The translations under genes were made by a program, and so were the position numbers. From the NCBI GenBank assembly GCA_910579335.1, contig CAJTUQ010000011.1:8104-31583 (forward strand): DNA of 23,480 nt. The letters run 5' to 3'. Below, piece by piece: positions 16,146-23,480 of this stretch. The first letter of the stretch is position 1. Each line of letters begins with the position of its first letter. The stretch comes from an uncultured Dorea sp. Lineage in GTDB: Bacteria > Bacillota > Clostridia > Lachnospirales > Lachnospiraceae. The notes below the pieces were generated by a model. That model had not been told where the DNA came from. It did no database searches and was given only the letters and a program-made list of their open reading frames with translations.

Positions 16146-18407
16146 TTATTTCAGTTTCCAAATATCTTTATTGTATTCTGCAATGGTACGGTCTGATGAA
16201 AAATATCCCGCCTTTGCAATATTTACAAGCATCTTTCGGCTCCACGCCCTGCGATCCTCATAATCTACGCATGCCTGATCCTTTACCCTGATGTAGTCCT
16301 TAAGGTCAAGGAGCGTCATAAACCAGTCTTTCTGAATCAGTTCCGCATGAATCCGCAGCAGGTGGTAGGGCTCTCCAAGCTTCATCATCTGCGGGCTGAT
16401 AATAAAGTTGATAAGCTCCCTGATCTGTGCGTCATTGATATAGTAATCCGCCGCGCGGTAATCATAGTTCTTATAATGCCCGATGACTTTATCGCTGGAC
16501 TCTCCGAAAATATAAATATTGTCGTCCCCTACCAGTTCATGAATCTCCACATTCGCCCCGTCCTCAGTTCCAAGCGTCACTGCGCCGTTGAGCATAAATT
16601 TCATATTGCCTGTTCCGGAAGCTTCCTTAGACGCCAGCGAAATCTGCTCGGAAATATCGCATGCCGGAATCAAGTGCTCCGCCATTGTAACATTGTAGTT
16701 TTCCACCATAACAACGTTCAGATAAGGCGATACCTCCGGATCGTTCTCCACCAGCTTCTGGATACACAATATGAGATGAATAATATCTTTGGCAATATGG
16801 TACGCCGGAGCCGCCTTCGCACCGAAAATCATCGTAACCGGCGTTTTGGGTTTCTTTCCTGATTTAATTTCCAAATACTTGTAAATAGCATACAGCGCAT
16901 TCATCTGCTGCCGTTTATATTCATGCAGCCGTTTGACCTGGATGTCAAAAATAGAATCCGGATTCAGCTTTAGCCCCTGCGTTTCTTCCAGATACGCCGA
17001 AAGTTCCTCTTTTTTCTTATGCTTCACTTCCAGCAGTTCGTCAAGCACCGCCTCATTATCAATATAACAAAGAAGCTGCTCAAGTTTTGCCGCATCCTTT
17101 CGGAAGCCTTCCGCATATCTTCCTATCCACTGCGTCAGCTCAGGGTTGCAGTAAAGAAGCCACCGCCGGAACGTAATCCCGTTTGTTTTATTATTGAACT
17201 TCTGCGGATAAATCTCATAAAACGCCTTAAGCTCAGAGTTTTTCAGTATTTCCGTATGGAGTGCCGCCACGCCGTTCACACTGTATCCATAGTGGATATC
17301 CATGTGCGCCATATGTACGCGGTTCTGAGCGTCAATAATCGCCACGTCCGGGCTGTGAAATCTCGCCTTCGCCCTCACGTCTAATTCCTTGATGATGGGC
17401 ACGATCTGAGGGGCCACCTGTTCCAGATAATGAACAGGCCATTTTTCCAATGCCTCCGCAAGAATGGTATGGTTCGTGTACGCGCAGGTCTTTTCCACGA
17501 TTTCAACCGCCTCGTTAAAATCAATATTCTTCTGTACAAGCAGGCGTATCAGCTCCGGAATCACCATAGACGGGTGCGTATCATTAATTTGAACCGCCAC
17601 GTGTTCGTGAAGCTTTCTCAAATCACAGCCCTTTTCCTCGCATTCCCGAAGAATCAGCTGGGCGCCGTTTGATACCATAAAATACTGCTGGTAGATTCTG
17701 AGAAGATTTCCAGCCTCGTCACTGTCGTCCGGATACAGGAATAAAGTAAGATTCTTGCCGATTTCTTTTTTGTCAAAAGAAATTCCGTCCTGTATTATCC
17801 CCTCATCGACTCCCTTCACATCAAAAAGATGAAGTTTATTTTTCCCGTTTTCATATCCGGCCACGTCAATATCATACAGAACAGAAGTCAGCGTAAAATC
17901 ACGAAACGGAACTTCAAAGGAAATCCCCGTATCACACAGCCAGCCTTCCTGCTCTATCCACGGATTCGGCACCTCCTTCTGTCTGCGGTTTTCAAAAACC
18001 TGCTTAAAAAGTCCCATATGGTAATTAAGCCCGATTCCGTCTCCGGACAGTCCCAGAGTCGCAATCGAATCGAGGAAACAGGCCGCCAGCCTTCCAAGCC
18101 CTCCGTTTCCAAGCGACGGCTCCGGTTCTATCTCTTCAATATGCGCCAAGTCTTTTCCGTTTTCCTTCAAAAACTCCGCCGTCTCGTCATAAATACCGAG
18201 ATTTATCAAATTATTAGACAAAAGCTTTCCGATTAAAAATTCCGCCGAAATATAATATAATTTCCTGCCGCCCTGTATAACCGGCGTCTCCTTTAGTTTT
18301 TCCTTCGTATATTCCAGCAAAGCCCCGTACAATTCACGGTTATCCGCCTCGCTGACCGTCTTTTGGCTCCTTCTCCGTACAAGATTGTTCAATTCATCTC
18401 TAAGCAT
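16146..18407 (-). CDS. glgP: Glycogen/alpha-glucan phosphorylase
   Basis: PLP-dependent enzyme that removes glucose 1-phosphate from the non-reducing ends of glycogen or other alpha-1,4-glucans. In the 753 residues, the PLP-binding lysine is Lys603 in EASGTGNMKFMLNGA, the family signature. GNGGLGRLAACFLDS near 101-115, NDTHPSMVIPEL near 275-286 and KRLHEYKRQ near 492-500 are further hallmarks. The N-terminus is short compared with animal phosphorylases, lacking the phosphorylation and AMP-binding arm. This is common in clostridial enzymes. TAGGAGG stands about 6 bases before the ATG. It stands alone, with no other glycogen gene beside it. A small open frame overlaps its start. Confidence 0.97.
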   Translation of the reverse strand: MLRDELNNLVRRRSQKTVSEADNRELYGALLEYTKEKLKETPVIQGGRKLYYISAEFLIGKLLSNNLINLGIYDETAEFLKENGKDLAHIEEIEPEPSLGNGGLGRLAACFLDSIATLGLSGDGIGLNYHMGLFKQVFENRRQKEVPNPWIEQEGWLCDTGISFEVPFRDFTLTSVLYDIDVAGYENGKNKLHLFDVKGVDEGIIQDGISFDKKEIGKNLTLFLYPDDSDEAGNLLRIYQQYFMVSNGAQLILRECEEKGCDLRKLHEHVAVQINDTHPSMVIPELIRLLVQKNIDFNEAVEIVEKTCAYTNHTILAEALEKWPVHYLEQVAPQIVPIIKELDVRAKARFHSPDVAIIDAQNRVHMAHMDIHYGYSVNGVAALHTEILKNSELKAFYEIYPQKFNNKTNGITFRRWLLYCNPELTQWIGRYAEGFRKDAAKLEQLLCYIDNEAVLDELLEVKHKKKEELSAYLEETQGLKLNPDSIFDIQVKRLHEYKRQQMNALYAIYKYLEIKSGKKPKTPVTMIFGAKAAPAYHIAKDIIHLILCIQKLVENDPEVSPYLNVVMVENYNVTMAEHLIPACDISEQISLASKEASGTGNMKFMLNGAVTLGTEDGANVEIHELVGDDNIYIFGESSDKVIGHYKNYDYRAADYYINDAQIRELINFIISPQMMKLGEPYHLLRIHAELIQKDWFMTLLDLKDYIRVKDQACVDYEDRRAWSRKMLVNIAKAGYFSSDRTIAEYNKDIWKLK

Positions 18408-18487
18408 AGTCTTCCTCCTACATATGATAATCTTATAGATTCCATTGCAATCCCTTCAATTGCTGCTTCGAAAACATAGTTTACCAT
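18389..18487 (-). other. Possible 32-codon leader ORF overlapping the glgP start
   Basis: On the minus strand, an ATG at 18487 follows a G-rich stretch (GGGGTGGG) by 4 bases. It opens a 32-residue frame (MVNYVFEAAIEGIAMESI and on) that runs through the glgP ribosome binding site and ends 19 bases inside glgP in another frame. If translated it could couple to glgP. It could equally be chance: the ribosome site is poor and the likeliest glgP promoter lies inside it. Confidence 0.2.
18432..18459 (-). promoter_or_regulatory. Candidate promoter for glgP
   Basis: Minus strand TTGAAG (18454-18459) and TATAAG (18432-18437), spacer 16 bases, giving a leader of about 20 bases. A second candidate -10, TAAACT, lies about 35 bases further upstream with a poorer -35. 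Confidence 0.4.
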
Positions 18488-18532
18488 AATTCCCACCCCT
18501 TTGTCTAACAGCATTTTGCCTAAAAATAATAC

Positions 18533-18564
18533 AAAAAGAAGGACCTTCTGTATGAAAATCCTTC
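18533..18564 (-). terminator. Terminator after yajC
   Basis: Minus strand GAAGGATTTTC (18554-18564) pairs with GAAGGTCCTTC (18538-18548) over 11 bp, including two G-U pairs, with a 5-base loop. It is followed by TTTTTGT. Confidence 0.85.
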
Positions 18565-18602
18565 CACTTTAAAATGAAAATATTTGCTTTTTTGCCTCCT
18601 TA

Positions 18603-18911
18603 TTACTCTGCCGACGCCTTCTCTACCTGGGCAATCGCCGCTTTCTGCATCGGAATGCGGCAGTTTCTGTTGCTTCCAAATTCCACGATGACATCGTCGT
18701 CCGTGATATCAATAATCACGCCGTAAAAACCGCTTGTGGTAAGCACCGTGTCCCCTACCTCAAGAGCCGAAATCATCGCCTGGATTCTCTTCTGCTCTTT
18801 CTTCTGCGGTCTCATAAAGATAAAATAAAAACCGGCAAATATAGCTACATAAAGCAATATAATAAACATACCGCTTGGGCCGGCCGGATTCTGCGCTGCT
18901 AAACTAAACAT
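18603..18911 (-). CDS. yajC: Sec translocase accessory subunit YajC
   Basis: Small single-span membrane protein that associates with SecD and SecF in protein export. The 102 residues hold a short N-terminus, one membrane segment (~15-34, FIILLYVAIFAGFYFIF), then MRPQKKEQKR, the typical YajC motif. A soluble tail with GDTVLTTSGFYGVI follows. The open frame could start at a TTG at 18917. I use the ATG at 18911, because AGGAGG lies 8 bases before it and only about 2 bases before the TTG. It lies downstream of tgt, the usual tgt-yajC order. secD and secF do not follow: a terminator and glgP come next. Confidence 0.95.
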   Translation of the reverse strand: MFSLAAQNPAGPSGMFIILLYVAIFAGFYFIFMRPQKKEQKRIQAMISALEVGDTVLTTSGFYGVIIDITDDDVIVEFGSNRNCRIPMQKAAIAQVEKASAE

Positions 18912-18947
18912 AATCAATTCCTCCTACTAATTTTAAGCACTATTGCT

Positions 18948-18976
18948 ATCATACACAATAATACATCTTTCATCAA
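18948..18976 (-). promoter_or_regulatory. Promoter for yajC
   Basis: Minus strand TTGATG (18971-18976) and TATGAT (18948-18953) with a 17-base spacer, about 38 bases before the yajC ATG. yajC may thus be expressed apart from tgt. Confidence 0.6.
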
Positions 18977-19013
18977 GTAAATTTTATCAATTCCTGCATA
19001 ATTCATATATATT

Positions 19014-20156
19014 TTATAAATCACCGCCGCCGGCCTGCTGCATGCCGGCAATCTTGTCCGCCTTATATTTCTTGTATGCCCCCGCTTCAATCGCCTCCCG
19101 GATCTCGCTCATCATCGTATTATAAAAATAAAGGTTATGAAGCACGCACAGACGCATGCCCAGCATCTCCTTCGCCTTCAGCAGGTGGCGGATATAGGCC
19201 CTGGAATAATTTCTGCAGGCGGGACATTTACATCCCTCCTCAATGGGACGCATGTCAAGCTCATATTTTGCATTAAACAGATTCCGTTTTCCGCTATTGG
19301 TATATACATGTCCATGCCTTCCATTCCGGCTCGGATACACGCAGTCAAAGAAATCAACACCCCGGTCTACCGCTTCCAATAGATTCTCCGGCGTTCCCAC
19401 GCCCATCAGATACGTCGGCTTATCCTGCGGAAGATGGCAGACGACAGCGTCAAGGATTCGGTACATCTCCTCGTGGGATTCCCCTACAGCCAGTCCTCCC
19501 ACCGCATAGCCGTCAAGATCAAGCGCCGCAATCTCCTTCGCATGGCGGATCCGGATATCCTCATAGATACCGCCCTGATTAATCCCGAACAAAAGCTGCT
19601 GCGGATTCACCGTATCCGGCAGCCTATTCAGCCGTTCCATCTGAGCCTTGCAGCGGATTAGCCACCTTGTCGTCCTGTCAACAGATTTCTCCATATATTC
19701 CCTGTCTGCCACGCTGGACGGGCATTCGTCAAAAGCCATCGCTACCGTGGATGCCAGATTCGACTGTATCTGCATGCTCTCCTCCGGCCCCATAAATATC
19801 TTTCTTCCATCTATGTGGGAATGAAAATAAACTCCCTCCTCCTTAATCTTTCTTAAACCTGCCAGCGAAAACACCTGGAATCCGCCGGAATCCGTAAGAA
19901 TCGGACGGTCCCATGCCATAAACTTATGTAATCCGCCCAGCTTTTTTATCACTTTGTCTCCGGGACGGACATGTAGATGGTAAGTGTTCGACAACTCTAC
20001 CTGCGTCCCGATCTCTCTTAAATCCGTTGTGGCAACTGCGCCTTTGATGGCCGCCGCAGTTCCCACGTTCATAAATACCGGAGTCTCAACAGTGCCGTGT
20101 ACCGTAGTAAGCCTGCCTCTTTTCGCGGCTCCGTCTGTTTTCAGCAATTCATACAT
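19014..20156 (-). CDS. tgt: tRNA-guanine transglycosylase
   Basis: Exchanges guanine-34 in GUN-anticodon tRNAs for preQ1 in the pathway to queuosine (or for queuine, if salvaged). In the 380 residues, DSGGFQVFSL at 89-98 holds the conserved active-site Asp89. DCVYPSRNGRHGH from 271 holds the nucleophilic Asp271, where most family members read DCVxPTRxxRxG. The zinc site is CKCPAC with Cys309, Cys311 and Cys314, plus His340. AAAAGGAT lies about 6 bases before the ATG. It follows the L,D-transpeptidase gene by 27 bases with no terminator, so the two are probably cotranscribed. queA is not in the window. Confidence 0.97.
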   Translation of the reverse strand: MYELLKTDGAAKRGRLTTVHGTVETPVFMNVGTAAAIKGAVATTDLREIGTQVELSNTYHLHVRPGDKVIKKLGGLHKFMAWDRPILTDSGGFQVFSLAGLRKIKEEGVYFHSHIDGRKIFMGPEESMQIQSNLASTVAMAFDECPSSVADREYMEKSVDRTTRWLIRCKAQMERLNRLPDTVNPQQLLFGINQGGIYEDIRIRHAKEIAALDLDGYAVGGLAVGESHEEMYRILDAVVCHLPQDKPTYLMGVGTPENLLEAVDRGVDFFDCVYPSRNGRHGHVYTNSGKRNLFNAKYELDMRPIEEGCKCPACRNYSRAYIRHLLKAKEMLGMRLCVLHNLYFYNTMMSEIREAIEAGAYKKYKADKIAGMQQAGGGDL

Positions 20157-20183
20157 GCTACTATCCTTTTTCGTTTTATTATT

Positions 20184-21713
20184 TTAATAATGGCACACTA
20201 CCGGTATGCCTGCCCCGATTAATTCATAAAGCTTCGCCGCTTTCTCTTCCGGCATATTCACACATCCGTGAGAGCCGTGTCCCTTATACCAGTCTCCGCC
20301 AAAAGTCGGCTGCCACGTGGCATCATGAAAACCGATTCCTCCGTTAAACGGCATCCAATATTTTACCGGAGTCTCATAGGAGTACTCGCCGTTCGCTTTT
20401 TTCTCTCCCCTGAGGGTTGCGTTCCTTGTCTTGTAAGACAAAGTATAGATGCCCTGCGGAGTCGCATTGCCTTTATTCGGATTTCCCGTGACAACGTCCG
20501 TCTCCAATACGACCTTCCCGCCTTTGATAAAATACATATGCTGGTCTGTAAGGTCTACCTCCGCATAAGTGCTTCCGACTCCCGCGCCTTGATGAGACGC
20601 CGCCTTACTTGTATATTTCGGCTCTCTTGTCACGACCTGGGCTGTTTTAATATCCTTTATCAGCTGCTCATATTCAGCATCCTGATTTATCAGCCATCCG
20701 TAACTTCCGCCCTCTACCTTCACCGTATCGCCGTCGGCAGTCGTAAACTGCTTGGCCTTATATTTCGTGTCATACTTGTCAGCCAGCTTTTTAATATATT
20801 CCTTGACGTCGTCTTTATTAAAAGACACTTTCATCTTCTTCTTATTGACTTTGACCCACTCCGATATCACCGCTGAATCTACGGTCTCTGTCTCAGATCC
20901 GAAATCATAAGTAATCTTGGCTCCGAGATAGCTGTTCATCTTCTCCGCCGCCTCAAGAACTTCTTTTGATTCCGATGTGTACTTCGGCAGAATATAGCAG
21001 TCCTCTTCCCTGAGATTCGCATGATTCTGGAATCCGTCAATCATCTTGGAAACCATCGAGCGGAATTTGTCCCCGTCGATTTTTGTTCCGATAACCTCCG
21101 GCACAACTTCAAACTTTCCGTCCTTAAAAGCAGGGTATGCATTCTTGGAGGCCTTCTGTTTTTCCTCGTCCATGCACTTCAGGCCGTCAATCACCGCATT
21201 CAGTTTTTCCGCATTATACTTTACGCCGACCTTCGCTTCAATCTCTGAAGGCTCCCAGAGGGATTTTATCCAAAAAAGCTTCTGCTGCCCTTCGGCAAGC
21301 TGCTTTATGCGCTCTCCCGTAGTAAATTCAATGTCAATATCGGAACCTTTAATTATCTCCCGGCTTCCGTCAGACTCTTCCAGCGTCAACGTATAATCAG
21401 CCACCTGTTTCTTTAAGTAGCTCTCAACCTCACTGACATCCTTCAGTGAGAAATCCACGCCGTTAATCTGCGTATCAAACATAAAGTGACTGTTAAAAAA
21501 CATAGCCATCCCAAAATAAGCAGCGGCCAAAAGTGCGGTCACAACGCCCAGAGACAGCAGGATCTTCCTGCCTGCTCCGCCCTTCTTCCCGCGTCGGCGC
21601 TTTTTTTTCTCCTGGTCTTTCTTCTCATCGGGCTCATTCTCGTCATACAACTCTATAATCGCTTCCTCAATTCTGTCATCTGCTTTTTTCGTCTTCTTAT
21701 TCTTCCCAGCCAT
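20184..21713 (-). CDS. L,D-transpeptidase (YkuD domain) with N-terminal membrane anchor and PG4-like domains
   Basis: Predicted cell-envelope enzyme that makes 3-3 crosslinks in peptidoglycan or attaches proteins to it. The 509 residues hold a strongly charged cytosolic tail (1-50) with a Lys/Arg cluster (KKKRRRGKK) and one membrane anchor (~51-73). A long outer region (~75-370) resembles tandem PG-binding-4 (VanW-associated) domains. A YkuD catalytic domain (~382-509) follows, with HGSHGCVNMP at 479-488 and nucleophile Cys484. An upstream His in GFHDATWQP is the usual partner. AAGGAG lies about 9 bases before the ATG. It heads a run with tgt and yajC and is divergent from aroC. Resistance of such crosslinks to beta-lactams is known in general but not testable here. 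Confidence 0.93.
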   Translation of the reverse strand: MAGKNKKTKKADDRIEEAIIELYDENEPDEKKDQEKKKRRRGKKGGAGRKILLSLGVVTALLAAAYFGMAMFFNSHFMFDTQINGVDFSLKDVSEVESYLKKQVADYTLTLEESDGSREIIKGSDIDIEFTTGERIKQLAEGQQKLFWIKSLWEPSEIEAKVGVKYNAEKLNAVIDGLKCMDEEKQKASKNAYPAFKDGKFEVVPEVIGTKIDGDKFRSMVSKMIDGFQNHANLREEDCYILPKYTSESKEVLEAAEKMNSYLGAKITYDFGSETETVDSAVISEWVKVNKKKMKVSFNKDDVKEYIKKLADKYDTKYKAKQFTTADGDTVKVEGGSYGWLINQDAEYEQLIKDIKTAQVVTREPKYTSKAASHQGAGVGSTYAEVDLTDQHMYFIKGGKVVLETDVVTGNPNKGNATPQGIYTLSYKTRNATLRGEKKANGEYSYETPVKYWMPFNGGIGFHDATWQPTFGGDWYKGHGSHGCVNMPEEKAAKLYELIGAGIPVVCHY

Positions 21714-21773
21714 ATCTCAAACTCCTTATTATATCATTGGACTATACTCCCCTTATATCATCCATACCGTTTT

Positions 21774-21779
21774 ATTATA
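21774..21779 (-). promoter_or_regulatory. -10 element for the L,D-transpeptidase gene
   Basis: Minus strand TATAAT about 60 bases upstream of the ATG. The best -35 at the right distance (TATACA) is weak. Confidence 0.4.
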
Positions 21780-21845
21780 ATATGCTTTATTGGAAATGTA
21801 TAGGAAAAATCTTTTAAATTAAAATGAAGATTTTATGATGAAATA

Positions 21846-21875
21846 TTACATTTTCTTCACATATAGTGCTATGAT
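21846..21875 (+). promoter_or_regulatory. Promoter for aroC
   Basis: TTACAT (21846-21851) and TATGAT (21870-21875) with an 18-base spacer. TGC just before the -10 makes it an extended -10. The leader is then about 75 bases, with only small competing stems on GGG at 21885-21887. Confidence 0.5.
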
Positions 21876-21956
21876 ATAGTGTCAGGGCAAAAAAGGCCCG
21901 CACTTTACTACCCTGCAATTCCCAATTATTTTATATTGTATAAAGGAGAAATGATT

Positions 21957-23054
21957 ATGGCAGGTTCAACTTACGGAACTTTATTTAAGATTACAACATG
22001 GGGCGAATCCCACGGTGCGGCTGTCGGCGTCGTCATCGACGGCTGCCCCGCAGGTCTTCCTCTCTCCGAAGAAGACATCCAGCTGTTTCTGGACCGCAGA
22101 AAACCCGGACAGAGCAGATTCACCACCGCAAGACAGGAAGCGGACCGCGCCGAGATTCTGTCCGGCGTATTTGAAGGAAAAACTACCGGCACGCCCATTT
22201 CCATCATTGTCAGAAACCAAGACCAGCATTCCAAAGACTATGGTAAAATCAAGGACTGCTACCGTCCCGGACATGCGGACTACACTTTTGACGCAAAATA
22301 CGGCTTCCGTGATTACCGGGGCGGAGGGCGCTCTTCCGGACGCGAGACCATCGGCCGGGTCGCCGCGGGCGCCGCTGCCGCCAAGCTGCTAAAACAGCTC
22401 GGTATTACATTCACCACCTATACCCGTTCTATCGGGGCGATTACCGTTCCGGAAGACCAATTGGATTTTTCCTGTATCACGGAAAACAAATTGTACATGC
22501 CAAACAACAGTTACGCAGACAAGGCTTCCTTGTATCTGGAAGAATGTATGAAAAAGAAGGACTCCTCCGGCGGCATTGTTGAATGCCGGATCACCGGCGT
22601 GCCTTCCGGCATCGGCGAGCCTGTTTTTGATAAGCTGGACGCTGCTTTGGCAAAGGGAATGATGTCTATCGGCGCTGTCAAAGGCGTGGAAATCGGGGAC
22701 GGATTTTTGGCCGCCGCCGCTCTGGGAAGCAGCAATAATGATGCCTTCTGCTGTGAAGACGGGCGCATCCGAAAAAAAACAAACCATTCCGGCGGAACAT
22801 TAGGAGGCATCAGCGACGGAAGCCCCCTTCTCATCCGGGCGGCCATAAAGCCCACCCCTTCCATCTCAAGGAAGCAGGAAACCGTAACCACCGACGGCAA
22901 AAACACAAGCATCTCCATCACAGGCCGCCACGACCCCGTCATCGTCCCAAGAGCCGTCGTCGTTGTGGAAGCTATGGCCGCACTGACGCTTGCAGACCTT
23001 CTCATGCAGAACATGTCTTCTAAGCTCGACAGCCTCACACAGTTCTATCTATAA
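21957..23054 (+). CDS. aroC: Chorismate synthase
   Basis: FMN-dependent enzyme that makes chorismate from 5-enolpyruvylshikimate 3-phosphate, the last step of the shikimate pathway. The open frame extends 26 residues upstream. I start at the ATG at 21957 (MAGSTYGTLFKITTWGESHG) because GGAG lies 8 bases before it and family members begin right before SxYG. This gives 365 residues, normal length. Signature segments are TWGESHG (near 14-20), RPGHADYTF, GGGRSSGRETIGRVAAGA, PTPSI and GRHDPVIVPRAV. It stands alone with its own promoter; other aro genes are not in the window. A strong hairpin follows the gene. Confidence 0.97.
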   Translation: MAGSTYGTLFKITTWGESHGAAVGVVIDGCPAGLPLSEEDIQLFLDRRKPGQSRFTTARQEADRAEILSGVFEGKTTGTPISIIVRNQDQHSKDYGKIKDCYRPGHADYTFDAKYGFRDYRGGGRSSGRETIGRVAAGAAAAKLLKQLGITFTTYTRSIGAITVPEDQLDFSCITENKLYMPNNSYADKASLYLEECMKKKDSSGGIVECRITGVPSGIGEPVFDKLDAALAKGMMSIGAVKGVEIGDGFLAAAALGSSNNDAFCCEDGRIRKKTNHSGGTLGGISDGSPLLIRAAIKPTPSISRKQETVTTDGKNTSISITGRHDPVIVPRAVVVVEAMAALTLADLLMQNMSSKLDSLTQFYL

Positions 23055-23063
23055 GTTCCGTCA

Positions 23064-23102
23064 CGCCGCCATGCGGGCATGAAACTGCAATGCATGGCGG
23101 CG
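23064..23102 (+). other. GC-rich 11-bp hairpin after aroC
   Basis: CGCCGCCATGC (23064-23074) and GCATGGCGGCG (23092-23102) form a perfect 11-bp stem with a 17-base loop, starting 10 bases after the aroC stop codon. It is followed by CTTC and seven A rather than a T-run, so it is not a textbook terminator. It may stabilise the mRNA end or act with later T-runs. Confidence 0.6.
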
Positions 23103-23135
23103 CTTCAAAAAAATTCAACATTTTTCTCAAAACTA

Positions 23136-23163
23136 TTGCTTTTTTTTCCTCAGGATGTATAAT
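23136..23163 (+). promoter_or_regulatory. Promoter for the XRE regulator gene
   Basis: TTGCTT (23136-23141) and a perfect TATAAT (23158-23163) with a 16-base spacer, about 70 bases before the ATG. Confidence 0.55.
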
Positions 23164-23234
23164 AATGCTAAACTTTTTGTTTATTTTTACTGTCACAACG
23201 ATGTCTGCCAAAAGGAAAGGACGAGGATAAAAAG

Positions 23235-23480
23235 ATGGAAATCGGGAAGAAATTAAAACAGCTCCGCATAGAAAAAGCTCTCACACAGGAGGAGCTCGCA
23301 GACCGGGCGGAGCTTTCGAAAGGTTTTATCTCCCAGCTGGAGCGGGACCTCACTTCCCCGTCCATTGCGACACTCGTAGATATCCTGCAATGCCTCGGAA
23401 CTACGATTAATGAATTTTTCAGTGAAAAACCGGAAGAACAAGTCGTCTTCCACTTTGATGGTTATTTCGAAAAAATAGAC
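23235..23480 (+). CDS. XRE-family transcriptional regulator, N-terminal part
   Basis: DNA-binding regulator cut by the right edge; 82 residues are visible, with no stop codon. Residues ~3-60 form an XRE-type helix-turn-helix: LKQLRIEKALTQEELAD, then SKGFISQLERDLTSPSIATL, which is the recognition helix and following helix. The visible end (EQVVFHFDGYFEKID) may lead into a C-terminal sensor domain. Regulators that begin this way often carry a cupin domain, and I recall them beside polyamine (pot) transport genes in Clostridia, but neither is visible here. GAGG lies about 9 bases before the ATG. Confidence 0.88.
   Translation, partial: MEIGKKLKQLRIEKALTQEELADRAELSKGFISQLERDLTSPSIATLVDILQCLGTTINEFFSEKPEEQVVFHFDGYFEKID

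Noticed and set aside
19025..19050. Paired GCCGGC words near the tgt stop codon
   Set aside because: Only 6 bp, inside the coding region, with no T-run; explained by Gly/Ala codons.
21883..21915. Two mutually exclusive short stems in the aroC leader (CAGGG/CCCTG versus GGGC/GCCC)
   Set aside because: Stems of 4-5 bp with no T-run or further structure are expected by chance, and no known riboswitch or attenuator is seen.
21879..21956. In-frame 26-residue N-terminal extension of aroC starting at a GTG
   Set aside because: No ribosome binding site, it starts within a few bases of the predicted -10, and family members begin at the ATG at 21957, which has a good site.
1..23480. Search for mobile elements, CRISPR arrays, tRNA or rRNA genes, toxin-antitoxin or defence genes
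   Set aside because: None seen: all sizeable frames belong to identified genes, and no repeat arrays, transposase or integrase motifs, or tRNA-like ends were found by eye.

Overview
The window looks like a stretch of core chromosome from an anaerobic, low-to-moderate GC Firmicute, most likely a Lachnospiraceae (Clostridia) gut bacterium. This rests on strong AGGAGG-type ribosome binding sites, sigma-A-like promoters, the order DUF512 radical-SAM / der / plsY / gpsA, a long clostridial-type PRPP synthetase, a choline-binding-like repeat deacetylase, and an L,D-transpeptidase with PG4-like domains. The genus is an inference. I see no tRNA, rRNA, insertion sequence, prophage gene, CRISPR array or other sign of transfer. 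The window is gene-dense: no gene-free stretch exceeds about 250 bases.

Layout. (1) 1-3661, minus strand: an operon for a DUF512 radical-SAM protein, the ribosome-assembly GTPase Der, the phospholipid acyltransferase PlsY and glycerol-3-phosphate dehydrogenase GpsA (cut by the window edge). PlsY and GpsA act in consecutive steps of phosphatidic acid synthesis. (2) 3807-4988, plus: a divergently transcribed PRPP synthetase, ending at a terminator shared with (3) 5040-6494, minus: a membrane-anchored polysaccharide deacetylase. (4) 6652-13450, minus: an amino-acid operon leuB-ilvD-ilvB-serC-serA. (5) 13585-16083, minus: a nucleoside salvage operon deoD / YczE-like membrane protein / deoC / cdd, closed by a clear terminator. 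(6) 16146-18407, minus: glycogen phosphorylase glgP. (7) 18603-21713, minus: an L,D-transpeptidase, tgt and yajC, closed by a clear terminator. (8) 21957-23054, plus: aroC. (9) 23235 to the end, plus: the N-terminus of an XRE regulator.

How they fit together. The genes cover central anabolism: branched-chain amino acids and serine, chorismate, PRPP, nucleoside recycling and glycogen use. They also cover envelope building (phospholipid, peptidoglycan crosslinking and deacetylation). DeoD, DeoC and Cdd feed deoxyribose and bases back to central metabolism, and Prs makes the PRPP needed to reuse bases.

I looked for an undescribed system and do not find a convincing one. The points most worth a second look are modest. 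They are the conserved DUF512 radical-SAM protein, an uncharacterised membrane protein inside the nucleoside operon, the divergent PRPP synthetase, an unrecognised extracellular domain in the deacetylase, a 32-codon ORF overlapping the glgP start, and a strong hairpin without a U-tract after aroC. Several gene starts were moved from the longest open frame to the codon with a proper ribosome binding site: DUF512, ilvD, the YczE-like gene, yajC and aroC.
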